From positions 496,001 through 560,000 of the forward strand of contig CBDHDJ010000003.1 of the NCBI GenBank assembly GCA_965261645.1: a stretch of 64,000 nt of DNA, given 5' to 3'. This DNA is from CBDHDJ01 sp965261645 (GTDB taxonomy: Bacteria > Pseudomonadota > Alphaproteobacteria > SHVV01). Both the position numbers and the translations under genes were made by a program. The notes under the pieces are model-generated. The model saw nothing but the letters and a program-made list of their open reading frames with translations, was not told the origin of the DNA and did no database searches. This document shows, piece by piece, positions 33,107 through 42,011 of the stretch (the first letter of the stretch is position 1; each line of letters opens with the position of its first letter).

Positions 33107-34550
33107 CAGCCCGTTGATTAAGTCGGCGCCGTCTGATTCTCTGGTTCCCTGATTTGCAGGGGGATTTGCCGATGGCGATGGGACGGCAGAAGGATGGTCA
33201 GGGGGACCTGATGGTGAGCTGGTCGGAGATGCCGCGCTCTCCGGGTCATGTGTTTTATGACCGCTTGCAGTCGGTGCTGATCGAGGGCGGCTTCGACGCC
33301 TTTGCCGAGGCGAGCTGCCGGCCTTATTACGCGGCCCGGATGGGCGCGCCCTCGGTGCCGCCCGGGCGCTATTTCCGGATGCACCTGGTGGGCTACTTTG
33401 AGGGCATCGACAGCGAGCGCGGTCTGGAGTGGCGCTGCTCGGACTCGCTTTCGCTGCGGGCGTTCCTGCGACTGGGGAGCCGTGATCGGGTACCGGACCA
33501 TTCCTGGCTGTCACGGAGCCGCACGCGCCTGCCCCATGAAGTCCACGCGGCGGTCTTCGACTGGGTTCTGGTGCTGATCGCCGAGGCGGGGCTGATCAAG
33601 GGCGAGCGCATCGGCGTCGATGCCTCGACCATGGAGGCCAACGCGGCGCTGCGGAACATCGTGCGGCGCGACAACGGCGAAGGCTACCGGGAGATGCTGG
33701 AGCGCCTGGCCCGGGAAAGCGGCGTCGAGACACCCACGGCCGAGGACCTGGCGCGTCTGGACCGGAAGCGCAAGGGCAAGAAGCTTTCCAACACGGATTG
33801 GGTTTCGAAGAGCGACCCCGAGGCCAAGATCACCAAGATGAAGGACGGCACGACGCATCTGGCCTACAAGCCCGAGCACGCGGTGGATCTGGACACCGGC
33901 GCGGTGGTGGCGGCCGAGCTGCACCCGGCCGATGAGGGCGACACCACGACGCTTTCCAAGACCCTGGCGAAGGCCGAGGCAAACCTCGAGGCGGTGGATG
34001 CGGCACCGACATCGGAGGACCCGGCCGAATGCGTCGCCGACAAAGGTTATCACTCACGGGCGGTCTTGAGGGCTCTGAACGACAGTCCCTGGAAGACCCG
34101 GATCGCGGCGCCCAAGCAGACCGGCTTTTCGCGCTGGCACGGTGATGAGGCGGCGCGGCGCGCGGTCACCAATAACCGTGCGCGGCTCAAGTCCGGGGTC
34201 GCCCGCGAGGCCTTCAAGCTGCGCGCCGAGATCGTCGAGCGCTGCTTTGCCCACAACCTCGATCGTGGCGGCATGCGACGAACCTGGCTGCGCGGGCGAG
34301 AGAATGTGCACAAGCGATACCTGCTCCACGTCGCCGGCCACAATCTATCGTTACTGATGCGCCAGCTCATCGGCGCCGGCACCCCGCGGGAGGCCGTGGC
34401 GGGCGGATATGGCGGTATTTTCGTTCTGCTCACGCCCACCGGGGCCATGCTGGTGGCACGGGGGGGCTCGCAAAGCGGCCAGACGGCTTTCGCCGCCGCA
34501 TTCCTCATCTGGGAGTGAGAGCCGGAAAAAGCCACTTAATCAACGGGCTG
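33107..34550 (+). mobile_element. IS1182-family insertion sequence, copy 2
   Basis: The ends are CAGCCCGTTGATTAAGT and its inverse, 1,444 bp apart, with a perfect 4-bp target repeat TTAT (33103-33106, 34551-34554). On the right it interrupts an IS1595-type transposase fragment; the left flank is a short spacer to IS3 copy D. Confidence 0.94.
33172..34518 (+). CDS. IS1182-family transposase, copy 2
   Basis: This 448-residue transposase is nearly identical to copy 1 (Val to Ala in YYAARMGAP, Asp to Glu in EANLEAVDA). All DDE regions are intact. The ATG after AGGGGGATTTGCCG is used. The perfect target duplication and intact gene indicate a recent insertion. Confidence 0.92.
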   Translation: MAMGRQKDGQGDLMVSWSEMPRSPGHVFYDRLQSVLIEGGFDAFAEASCRPYYAARMGAPSVPPGRYFRMHLVGYFEGIDSERGLEWRCSDSLSLRAFLRLGSRDRVPDHSWLSRSRTRLPHEVHAAVFDWVLVLIAEAGLIKGERIGVDASTMEANAALRNIVRRDNGEGYREMLERLARESGVETPTAEDLARLDRKRKGKKLSNTDWVSKSDPEAKITKMKDGTTHLAYKPEHAVDLDTGAVVAAELHPADEGDTTTLSKTLAKAEANLEAVDAAPTSEDPAECVADKGYHSRAVLRALNDSPWKTRIAAPKQTGFSRWHGDEAARRAVTNNRARLKSGVAREAFKLRAEIVERCFAHNLDRGGMRRTWLRGRENVHKRYLLHVAGHNLSLLMRQLIGAGTPREAVAGGYGGIFVLLTPTGAMLVARGGSQSGQTAFAAAFLIWE

Positions 34551-34554
34551 TTAT

Positions 34555-34900
34555 GGAGAATTTGAAAGGCCGTCTCGTAGCGCGAAAGACCAAGTTGCCG
34601 CTGAAACTGCACGGCGGACATGCCGGGCGTCTGACTGGCGACCAGATAAGCGGCCCAGAACCAGACGTTCAGCGGAGTGTGGCTACGCTCCATCACTGTT
34701 CCCACCGTCAGCCCGGTGTTCTGGCGGCACTTGCGGCAGCGCAGGACGCCAGGGCGGTTTTCAAAGTGGAACGGCTCTCCCGCCGTGCCGCAGTGCGGGC
34801 AGGCAAAGCCGTCTCCCCAGCGGGCTTTCTCCAGGTAGGCGGCGCAGGCCGCATCATCGGGGAAAAGTCGCTGGAACTCGGGTAGCGAATGCGGGAATGG
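34555..34900 (-). pseudogene. IS1595-family transposase N-terminal fragment (different lineage)
   Basis: On the minus strand, a frame from about 34900 reads LPFPHSLPEFQRLFPDDAAC, then a zinc ribbon Cys-x2-Cys...Cys-x2-Cys (FACPHCGTAG and LRCRKCRQNTG), then TVMERSHTPLNVWFWAAYLV and QFQRQLGLSRYETAFQILH, where IS1182 copy 2 cuts it off. This is the start of an ISXO2-like transposase. It differs from the complete IS1595 element at 36.8 kb, so it is a separate, older element. The catalytic part is absent. Confidence 0.8.
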
Positions 34901-35273
34901 GAGATCGGCGCGCTCCCCTATATCCGGGTTGCGCCCATTCTAGCCCTAGTGGGTGTGGGTGTAAACCGGATAGGCAAGGACGGCTCCTAGCCATTAGCGG
35001 ACCTAAGAAAGTTTGAGCGGCTCTCGGTCAGGCCATACATGCCGGGCAACCTGGGAGGCAGAGGCAAAGTCAAAGTTTTCGACTGAGAGAATGTTTGGCG
35101 CTTGTTGCGCTTCATATCACTCAGACTCTCCATCCCCCACATTGCGTGTCAGACTTTCCCGATGAGATGCCTGCCCCCATCTGAGCGGTCCCAATAAGCT
35201 TCTTGAATTGCCTGTCACCTTTGTGTATCCCGTCAGCCGCAGACCCTGGTTCCTCGACAATTCAAAGAGAGCG
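34901..35273 (+). other. Intergenic gap with no supported gene
   Basis: This is about 370 bp of lower-GC sequence between the IS fragment and the Ser/Lys-rich gene. No conserved frame is seen. GGCTCCTAGCCATTAGCGGAC at 34980-35000 loosely resembles the 'tagcc...cggac' motif found in other gaps. Confidence 0.35.
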
Positions 35274-35777
35274 ATGAGCGATACCAAAACGAAGTCCGAA
35301 TCAGCCAAAGCTGATGGCAGCAGCGCGGCCAAAAGCACACCAGATAAGAGCACGTCCGAGTCCGAAAGCGCGTCAGACACGGGCGCGCCTGATAAGATCG
35401 CTTCAGAGAAGAGCAAATCCGATGGTGGCGGTAAGTCAGCCCGCGAATCCGCTGGCGGTTCTAATGAAATCCACTACGGCTATTTTTCCAACATAAAAAC
35501 GCCCGAATACCGAAGTGGCTGGGACGCGATTTGGGGTAAAGGCAAGAGCCCGTCAAGGAAAAAGTCGGCCGCCAAGAAATCGACCAAGACAGCGTCGCGT
35601 AAATCTTTCACGCCGGTCCGCCTCAATCTCGACATCGACGAACTGCCGGCCGACCTGCGCCAGGGCCTGGCCAATGTCGCCCGTGCCAAACTCAAGAAAT
35701 CGCGCATAAATTATGACAAACGCGAAGCCGCAGGCGCTGTCGAGTGGCAGATCAAATGCTGGGTAAAGCGCGTCTGA
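35274..35777 (+). CDS. Ser/Lys-rich protein with a conserved C-terminal module
   Basis: This is a 167-residue protein. Residues ~1-62 are low-complexity Ser/Lys/Ala/Asp with a repeated charged pattern, probably disordered. A conserved-looking core follows: EIHYGYFSNIKTPEYRSGWD (~64-83) then a Lys/Ser-rich linker and a folded tail (VRLNLDIDELPADLRQGLAN, then WQIKCWVKRV). The architecture (disordered acidic/basic head plus short conserved modules) resembles uncharacterised alphaproteobacterial proteins. I cannot assign a function. ATG 35274 follows AAAGAGAGCG; an upstream in-frame ATG at 35208 lacks a ribosome site. Confidence 0.65.
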   Translation: MSDTKTKSESAKADGSSAAKSTPDKSTSESESASDTGAPDKIASEKSKSDGGGKSARESAGGSNEIHYGYFSNIKTPEYRSGWDAIWGKGKSPSRKKSAAKKSTKTASRKSFTPVRLNLDIDELPADLRQGLANVARAKLKKSRINYDKREAAGAVEWQIKCWVKRV

Positions 35778-35898
35778 TCGGTCCCCAGCGCACGGCCGAG
35801 CCCGAGTTCAATCCGACCCGGGTGGAGGGCGGCCAAGGCAGCCAACCAGCATGGCCCAGCCGTGCGGGCGGCTGAGCTTCTGGGCAAGACCAAGGGAT

Positions 35899-36048
35899 AT
35901 GTTCAAAGAGGTTGTGCAGAACGAGCACGAGAATATCAGCGACGAACAGCTTATTGCCAAGCTCCGCAAGGAAAATCCGCGTGAAGCTGAGGTGCTTGCA
36001 GCGCTGCTACGGGAGAGCTCGCCTGACTACCCTCAGCAGAAACAATAG
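35899..36048 (+). CDS. Possible small protein (49 residues)
   Basis: This short frame starts at ATG 35899, preceded by AAGGG at rather close spacing. The product is acidic and helical (MFKEVVQNEHENISDEQLIA...). No family is recognised. It is kept only because its codon pattern and amphipathic helix look more coding-like than neighbouring frames. Confidence 0.3.
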   Translation: MFKEVVQNEHENISDEQLIAKLRKENPREAEVLAALLRESSPDYPQQKQ

Positions 36049-36060
36049 AGTGACCTAAGG

Positions 36061-36450
36061 ATGAAACTGTCGGGGCCTTTATTCCTCTCTGTAGCGCTGG
36101 TTTTGGCAACGTTGCGTTTCGCCAGCTCCAACGATACGTCTGAAAAGACCCAAGATAATCCCTTCATGGACCTGCCTGACGCAGTGGACGTTCAGATCGT
36201 GGCGAGGGAAGCGGGGTGGGCGGCGGATGACAGCGTGTGCAATATATCTTCAATCCCGACCAAACCATCTCGCAGTGGTCGTCCCATGGCCAAGTGGAGT
36301 CTGCTCAATGACGAATACGATGAGATTGTTGAGCAGCATCCCAAAGCGAAGGCGTTGAACACGGCACGGCATATGGGAACGCTCGGCACCGGCACTTCGG
36401 AGATTCGCCGCATGCTGATCGGCCGTGAGCTCTTCCCGGAGACGGCGTGA
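36061..36450 (+). pseudogene. Chimeric frame ending in an acyl-CoA dehydrogenase C-terminus
   Basis: The last ~25 residues, GTGTSEIRRMLIGRELFPET, are the classic C-terminal helix of acyl-CoA dehydrogenases (GTSEIxRxxIxREL). The remaining ~370 residues of such an enzyme are absent. The upstream part of the frame (MKLSGPLFLSVALVLATLRF, a signal-peptide-like start) belongs to something else, so the frame is a fusion scar. It is 35 bp upstream of a RidA gene, which suggests that an acyl-CoA dehydrogenase/RidA operon was truncated at its 5' side. Confidence 0.6.
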
Positions 36451-36485
36451 GTGATGGGCAACCGGACATGGCGTGAGAGGCCATC

Positions 36486-36778
36486 ATGGCGCGCCGGCTG
36501 ATCTCGTCGGGGACCGAGTGGGAAGCGCTTGCGGGCTTCATTCGGGCGGTGGTCGACGGCGAATGGGTCTTCGTTTCGGGGTGCACGGGATTCGACAACG
36601 AGACCAATGCCATTGCCGATGACGCGGTCGAGCAGACCCACAAGACTTTTAGCAACATCGAGGCGGCGCTGGCGCAAGCGGGCGCGCACCTTGAGGACGT
36701 GGTGCGTTTCACGGTGATCGTGCCGGACCGCGACGACTTCATACGGATCGCTCCCGTCCTTGGTGAGTATTTCAGCGC
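36486..36778 (+). pseudogene. RidA/YjgF-family protein, C-terminus cut by IS1595
   Basis: About 98 residues of a RidA-type enamine/imine deaminase: MARRLISSGTEWEALAGFIR, VDGEWVFVSGCTGFD, EQTHKTFSNIEAALAQAGAH, LEDVVRFTVIVPDRDDFIRI and VLGEYFS. The remaining ~30 residues, with the trimer-pocket Arg and Glu of the family, are missing. At 36779 the IS1595 inverted repeat begins and the frame ends at 36821 inside it. The right flank of the IS does not supply the missing part. It is non-functional as it stands. Confidence 0.82.
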
Positions 36779-37814
36779 AAAGGCTTATCCCGGTAGCTCC
36801 GGTGCGATCAACATCTTGTAGGTAGGCGGCTTGATTGCGACGCCGATGCCGAGGATGGAGCGGAAGGCTGCGTGGCGGGTTCGGCGCCGGTTGAAGCGGA
36901 AGACGAACTCGTCGAGGTAGGATTGCAGGTGTTGGCGTCGGAGGCCGTGGTAGACGCCCAGCGCCCAGGTCTTGAGGTTGGCGAAGACGCGATGAACCCA
37001 GGGCAGGACCATATGGGCGGCCATGTTTCCGACGACGTGCGGGTCGTGTGTGATGCCGGACGCGCCGGGGTAGCCGGCCCAGCCGTCGGTCCTGGCCGTG
37101 GCGCCGGGGGCGAGGTTGGCGCCCAGGAAGGCGTGCAGGCTGTCGGCGGAGAAGTCCTCGATCCGCGCCAGGCGGATCCGGCCGGGCCCACCCTCGCCGA
37201 CCTCGACAGCGCCGGCGACCAACAACTTGCCTTGGTGGCTGCGCCGACCGCCGCCGCTCGGCGGTTCATCCTTGGAGCGGCAGGCGATCAGGCTTTCGTC
37301 CACTTCGACCAGGCCCGCCAGCGGCATGCGCTCTGGTGCGACCATGGCCCGGCGCAGCTTGGTGGCGAGCAACCATGCGGTCTTGTAGGAACCCAGGCCG
37401 AGCTGCTTCTGGAGTTGCAGCGCCGAGATCCCGTTGGAGTGCGTGGCCATCAGATAGGCGGCCCAGAACCACGCGATCAGCGCCAGCTTGGAGCCGTGCA
37501 TCACCGTACCGGCCGTCACCGAGGTCTGCTTGCGACAGTCGGCGCATTCATGGGTGTATGCCTTGGTCGCGAGCGCCCACCCCCGGCTGCTGCCGCAGGC
37601 CGGACAGACGAAGCCTGCCGGCCAGCGCAAGATGGCCAGGTAGGCGGCGCAGGCTTCTTCGTCTAGAAAACGCTGTTGGAACTCCAACAGGGAACGGGGG
37701 AAGTCGGTCATTTCTGGGCATCCCGAGGGTCATGATGTTCACATTATATTCCATCACGACCCTCGCCCCACGTCACCACATTTCGTGGTCCCGGACGCTC
37801 AGGGATAAGCCTTT
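36779..37814 (-). mobile_element. IS1595-family insertion sequence
   Basis: The inverted ends AAAGGCTTATCCC (36779) and GGGATAAGCCTTT (ending 37814) enclose 1,036 bp. The flanking octamers share only TTCAG (TTCAGCGC left, TTCAGGCA right), so no clean 8-bp duplication is present. A second copy runs off the window from 63733, and a miniature derivative lies at 56557. Confidence 0.9.
36785..37711 (-). CDS. IS1595-family transposase
   Basis: This 308-residue ISXO2-like transposase has an N-terminal zinc ribbon Cys-x2-Cys / Cys-x2-Cys (VCPACGSSRG and HECADCRKQT, ~35-65). HGSKLALIAWFWAAYLMATH follows, then the DDE-like domain: EVDESLIACR (first Asp, ~138), ARTDGWAGYPG (second Asp) and a late NLKTWALGVYHGLRR region with the third acidic/Asn site. 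The stop codon lies inside the terminal repeat. It is intact, and its identity to the copy at the right edge implies recent movement. Confidence 0.9.
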   Translation of the reverse strand: MTDFPRSLLEFQQRFLDEEACAAYLAILRWPAGFVCPACGSSRGWALATKAYTHECADCRKQTSVTAGTVMHGSKLALIAWFWAAYLMATHSNGISALQLQKQLGLGSYKTAWLLATKLRRAMVAPERMPLAGLVEVDESLIACRSKDEPPSGGGRRSHQGKLLVAGAVEVGEGGPGRIRLARIEDFSADSLHAFLGANLAPGATARTDGWAGYPGASGITHDPHVVGNMAAHMVLPWVHRVFANLKTWALGVYHGLRRQHLQSYLDEFVFRFNRRRTRHAAFRSILGIGVAIKPPTYKMLIAPELPG

Positions 37815-37875
37815 CAGGCATATCACCCAAATTTTGCCGGTATTGCAATGACCCTGCCTATGGGTTGGGCGGCCC

Positions 37876-38580
37876 CTACGATCCACCCTCATTCTCCAGC
37901 ACGAAAAAGACCGATCGCGTCGGGCTGGTGAAATCACGCCTGCGGATGGCGAAGCCGGAGGCCCGCAGCTTGGCTTCGAGCGCCTTGAGCCCGGTACCCC
38001 GGTAGCCGACCTCCCATTTGTGCCCGTGCGGGTCGGCGGCGTCCGCACGAAACCGCGTGAGAAATTTCAGCTTGCGGAAGGTCAAGATACTCAGCCGCCT
38101 TGAAAACCGGTTGAAGTAGAGCCGGAAATCGACCTGAAGGCCCTCATAGGGCACCGAGATCACGACGTAGCGCACGCCGGAGTCGCGGAACTTGTCCAGG
38201 ACGCCGTCGATCTCGTCCCACGGCATATGTTCGAGGGTCTCGCAGCACAGGATGCCGTCGAAGCCGGCGAGCCGGTCCGCCGGCACCTCTCTGAGGTCGG
38301 CTTCGATATGAGGCCCGCCCGCGCCGCCGTCGAGCGGCGCCAGGCGATCCAGCGTCGTGACCGTGAAGCCGGCATGACGCAACATGGCGGTGACGAGGCC
38401 GAGGCCCGGGCCGATCTCGAGCACGCTCTCGACCGCGAGGTCCTTGAGCAGATGGACCTGGAACCACTGGTGCGTGATCCGCTTGGCCGAATAGTAGCGA
38501 AACCACTCCCGGCGGTAGCTTTGAGGCGTGAGCCCGCGGGCCTGAAACGGGTCGCGAGGCGGCTTGGTGGTCTCGTTCAA
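37876..38580 (-). CDS. Class I SAM-dependent methyltransferase
   Basis: This 234-residue Rossmann-fold methyltransferase has motif I VLEIGPGLGLVTAMLRHAGF (~53-72), an acidic residue after it (TLDRLAPLD), post-I FDGILCCETLEHMPWDEI (~103-120) and VVISVPYEG. An N-terminal helical stretch precedes the fold. The only in-frame start before the conserved part is TTG at 38580, without a clear ribosome site, so the true start is uncertain. The substrate is unknown; the EHMPWDEID pattern is typical of ubiE/bioC-like small-molecule methyltransferases. It stands between the IS1595 element and a divergent peroxiredoxin gene. Confidence 0.82.
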   Translation of the reverse strand: MNETTKPPRDPFQARGLTPQSYRREWFRYYSAKRITHQWFQVHLLKDLAVESVLEIGPGLGLVTAMLRHAGFTVTTLDRLAPLDGGAGGPHIEADLREVPADRLAGFDGILCCETLEHMPWDEIDGVLDKFRDSGVRYVVISVPYEGLQVDFRLYFNRFSRRLSILTFRKLKFLTRFRADAADPHGHKWEVGYRGTGLKALEAKLRASGFAIRRRDFTSPTRSVFFVLENEGGS

Positions 38581-38730
38581 CGTGTGATCCGGTTGGAATG
38601 GTTTGAGCCCGCCATGTTAGCACGGAGCCGTGCGATCCCGCCCTGTCCAACCGCCCTGCCCCACGCTATATTCCTGATACACACCCCGGGCACGACATAA
38701 ATCCCTGGTGAAATAGAGCAGGAGGGAAAC

Positions 38731-39390
<660 letters not shown>

Positions 39391-39414
39391 CGGCCCGGCG
39401 CTCGGCTAGCATCA

Positions 39415-39442
39415 AAACGGCGGTCCTCCGGGACCGCCGTTT
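39415..39442 (+). terminator. Strong hairpin terminator after the peroxiredoxin gene
   Basis: AAACGGCGGTCC, loop TCCG, GGACCGCCGTTT: a perfect 12-bp stem with A and T runs on either side. It could serve both the plus-strand peroxiredoxin and the convergent haloalkane-dehalogenase operon. Confidence 0.85.
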
Positions 39443-39511
39443 CACGTGGGGAGCCTGGGCGGGGCGAGACCGGGCGATCCGCCGCGACCGCCGGCCGGCC
39501 CTGCGAAGACG

Positions 39512-40396
39512 TCATCCGCGCAGGCGCTTGACGAAGGCCGCCACGGCCTCGCCGATTGCGTGCGGCGAATCCTCCTGGGCGAAGTGGTGCCCCTTGATCG
39601 TCACCTCTTCCTGCTCGGGGAACATCTGGATGAGGCCGAGCGGGTGGTCGCGAATGATGACGCCGGGCTCGGCGTGAAGGAAGAGCTTGGGAATCTCCGT
39701 CTTGAGGAGCCAGGCGAGGTTCTTCGCGATCACGTCGGCGACGTCGGGTGGATCGCTGTCGACCGGAATCTCGCGCGGCCAGGTGAGCGTCGGGCGGCGC
39801 GCTTCCCCGGGCTCGAGATAGGGGCGGCGATAGGCCTCCATCTCGGCCGCGGTGAGCTCGCGCAACACCAGCGCGGGCAAGAACTTATCGACGAAGAAGT
39901 TCTCGTCGAGGACCATCTGATCGCCGGCGGACGATCTCAGAGCCCTGAAGATGTCGCGGTTCGAATCATCGAAATCGTCCCAGCTGTAGCCGGAGATGAT
40001 CGCTTCGAGATGGGCGAGGCCCCGGATGCGCTCCTCGTGGCGCCGCGCCCAGTCGAAGCCCAGCACCGAGCCCCAGTCGTGCACGACGAGCACGACGTTG
40101 TTGAGATCCATGGCGTCGAACCAGGCGTCGAGATACTCGCGATGATCGACGTAGCGGTACATCGAGCCCGGAATCTTGCTCGATTCGCCCATGCCGATGA
40201 GATCGGGAGCGAGGCAGCGCGCTACCGGCTCGACATGGGGAATGATGTTGCGCCACAAGTAGGACGACGTCGGGTTGCCGTGTAGAAAGACGACGGGGTC
40301 GCCCTCACCCACTTCGACATACGCCATCTCGGCATCACGCACCGCGATGCGCTGGCGCTCGTAATGATCCTCGGCGGAAATGACGTCATTCGTCAT
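39512..40396 (-). CDS. dhaA: Haloalkane dehalogenase (HLD-II type)
   Basis: This 294-residue alpha/beta-hydrolase removes halide from haloalkanes to give an alcohol. The whole catalytic pentad of the DhaA/LinB class can be placed: halide-binding Asn in HGNPTSSYLWR (~39), nucleophile Asp and halide-binding Trp in VVHDWGSVLG (~104-105), catalytic Glu in HLEAI (~129) and His in GHHFAQED (~270). The RDIFRALRSSAGDQMVLDEN and ELTAAEMEAYRRPYL cap segments also match. The start ATG overlaps the stop of the upstream DUF1194 gene (ATGA). It is last of a five-gene leftward operon. The substrate range cannot be read from sequence. Confidence 0.9.
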   Translation of the reverse strand: MTNDVISAEDHYERQRIAVRDAEMAYVEVGEGDPVVFLHGNPTSSYLWRNIIPHVEPVARCLAPDLIGMGESSKIPGSMYRYVDHREYLDAWFDAMDLNNVVLVVHDWGSVLGFDWARRHEERIRGLAHLEAIISGYSWDDFDDSNRDIFRALRSSAGDQMVLDENFFVDKFLPALVLRELTAAEMEAYRRPYLEPGEARRPTLTWPREIPVDSDPPDVADVIAKNLAWLLKTEIPKLFLHAEPGVIIRDHPLGLIQMFPEQEEVTIKGHHFAQEDSPHAIGEAVAAFVKRLRG

Positions 40397-41148
40397 GGCT
40401 CTACCTCCCCAATGGTCGAAGCGGTCAAGGTCCGGGGCCCAGTCTCGCCCGGGCTGCGGACCATGGCGCCGCCTATAATCTCACGAACCAGTTTGCGCAC
40501 CATGGCTTCGGCGAAATCGCCGTAATCGTCGGCCACCACGACGAAGGACGCCGGGCCGCCGGTGACGTGGCTAAGATAATAGCCTTCGAGGTCGGGCTCC
40601 TCGCTGAGGATGGCCAGGCCGTTGACGGTGATGCCCGTGCGTAACGCCTCGTCGCGACGGAGCGAGGGCTCGACGCCGGCGGATGCGCGGCCATCACCCG
40701 AGATGTCGATGGCGCGCCGGGGTGCGGCGAAACGGTCGTCGCCAATGAGATGCGCGCCGTAATCAATGGCGCCGCCGATATCGGTGGAGCCGACCGGGAA
40801 TAACCGCGGAGTGGCTTGGATGACGCCCGAGAACCGGTGGGCGGAATCGGCGTCGCGAATATGCACCCAATTGATGGCGGTGGCCTGCTGCGCGGTTCCC
40901 GCCCATTGCATGAGGCAGACGGCGATTCCCCGCTCGCCGGCCGCCTCGATCGCCCGCACCACCCGCTCGTCCTTGAAGGCAGCCGCCAGGCCGCGCATTT
41001 GCAGGCCGAACTCCTCGTAGTTGACGCTCGACGAGGTATCGACCGCGAGCACGAGCTTGAGATCCACCGCGGCGGCGCGCGCCGGCCCGGCCAGCACGGC
41101 CGCGATGACAAGCATGAGCCCGCCCCATCTCCAGCGAAGGCCGATCAT
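40393..41148 (-). CDS. DUF1194 (VWA-like) secreted or periplasmic protein
   Basis: This 251-residue protein has an N-terminal signal peptide (residues ~1-25, hydrophobic LMLVIAAVLAGPARA) followed by a von Willebrand A-like domain with the metal-ion-dependent adhesion motif LVLAVDTSSSVNYEEFG (Asp-x-Ser-x-Ser, ~34-40), GSTDIGGAIDYG and IDISGDGRAS. The family is DUF1194, widespread in alphaproteobacteria with unknown function. It overlaps the dehalogenase start by 4 bp, so translation is coupled. Its pairing with a dehalogenase is unusual and may be only positional. Confidence 0.88.
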   Translation of the reverse strand: MIGLRWRWGGLMLVIAAVLAGPARAAAVDLKLVLAVDTSSSVNYEEFGLQMRGLAAAFKDERVVRAIEAAGERGIAVCLMQWAGTAQQATAINWVHIRDADSAHRFSGVIQATPRLFPVGSTDIGGAIDYGAHLIGDDRFAAPRRAIDISGDGRASAGVEPSLRRDEALRTGITVNGLAILSEEPDLEGYYLSHVTGGPASFVVVADDYGDFAEAMVRKLVREIIGGAMVRSPGETGPRTLTASTIGEVEP

Positions 41149-41178
41149 GACGGCGTCTCGCCCGGCACGCGGCGAGGA

Positions 41179-41970
41179 CTACCAGGAGTTGCGCAACTCG
41201 CGCAGCCGGAGGAAGACCTCTTTGGGGCTCGGATCCTCCGGCAGATCGGGGAACACCTCGCGCAGCCTAGCGATCACGGTCGGGCTGTGCAAGCGGAAGA
41301 AGGTATTGATTTCCTTCTCGAGCCCGATCGTCGTCACCCTCGCCTCGTGGGGATCCTGGTGCTCGAGGTCGCCGGCGAGCGCTTTCGCACGCTGGTTGTC
41401 GGGCTCGCGGTCGAGGGTGAAGCCGAGGTTGTTGAGGATGTAGTCATGGCCGGGATAGACGAGCGTGTCGTCGGGCAGGCGGGCGAGCTGGCCGTCGAAA
41501 GTCTCGTAGAGCTTTTCCGGGTGGCCGCCGCCATGGCAATTTCCGGCCCCGGCGTTGAACAAGGTATCGCCGCAAATGAGCGCGGGCCGCTCGGTGTGGG
41601 CGCGCAAGCAGACGTGCGACAGGGTGTGACCCGGCGTATCGAGTGATTCGAGCTCCACGGTCTTGCCCACCTTGACCACATCGCCCGCGGCGAGGCCGAT
41701 ATCAATATCGGGAATACGGCCCTTGGCGCCCGCGTGGGCCAGGAGCTTGGCCCCGGTGGCGGCGATGACGGCAGCGTTGCCGCCGGTGTGATCGCCGTGC
41801 TCATGGGTGTTGAGCACGCTGGTGATCTGCCAGCCTTTGTCCTTGGCCGTGCGCAGGCAGAGCTCGGATTCGAGCGGGTCGATCGCCAGCGCCTCGCCGG
41901 TTTCGGGACAGACGATCAGGTAATTGAAGTTGCGGTAGGCGTTGTCCGTGTAAATCTGCTCGATGATCAC
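41179..41970 (-). CDS. Metallo-beta-lactamase-fold hydrolase, glyoxalase II-like
   Basis: This 263-residue binuclear metal hydrolase resembles hydroxyacylglutathione hydrolase. It has the metal motif THEHGDHTGGN (~55-65), further His in TPGHTLSHV (~113), Asp in ICGDTLFNAGAGNC (~133) and a late His in YPGHDYI (~172). The C-terminal ~80 residues resemble the glutathione-binding helical domain of glyoxalase II (HSPTVIARL...). The start is GTG at 41970 after GGAGAG. It is in an operon with M20 hydrolase, SDR-like, DUF1194 and dehalogenase genes. It may be a housekeeping glyoxalase or a thioester hydrolase. Confidence 0.87.
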   Translation of the reverse strand: MIIEQIYTDNAYRNFNYLIVCPETGEALAIDPLESELCLRTAKDKGWQITSVLNTHEHGDHTGGNAAVIAATGAKLLAHAGAKGRIPDIDIGLAAGDVVKVGKTVELESLDTPGHTLSHVCLRAHTERPALICGDTLFNAGAGNCHGGGHPEKLYETFDGQLARLPDDTLVYPGHDYILNNLGFTLDREPDNQRAKALAGDLEHQDPHEARVTTIGLEKEINTFFRLHSPTVIARLREVFPDLPEDPSPKEVFLRLRELRNSW

Positions 41971-42011
41971 GCCATCTCTCCGTGTCCTGATGAACGCTGC
42001 CCGGGTACACT

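Noticed and set aside
36779..37822. 8-bp target duplication for IS1595 (TTCAGCGC / TTCAGGCA)
   Set aside because: Only the first five bases agree, so a true duplication cannot be claimed.
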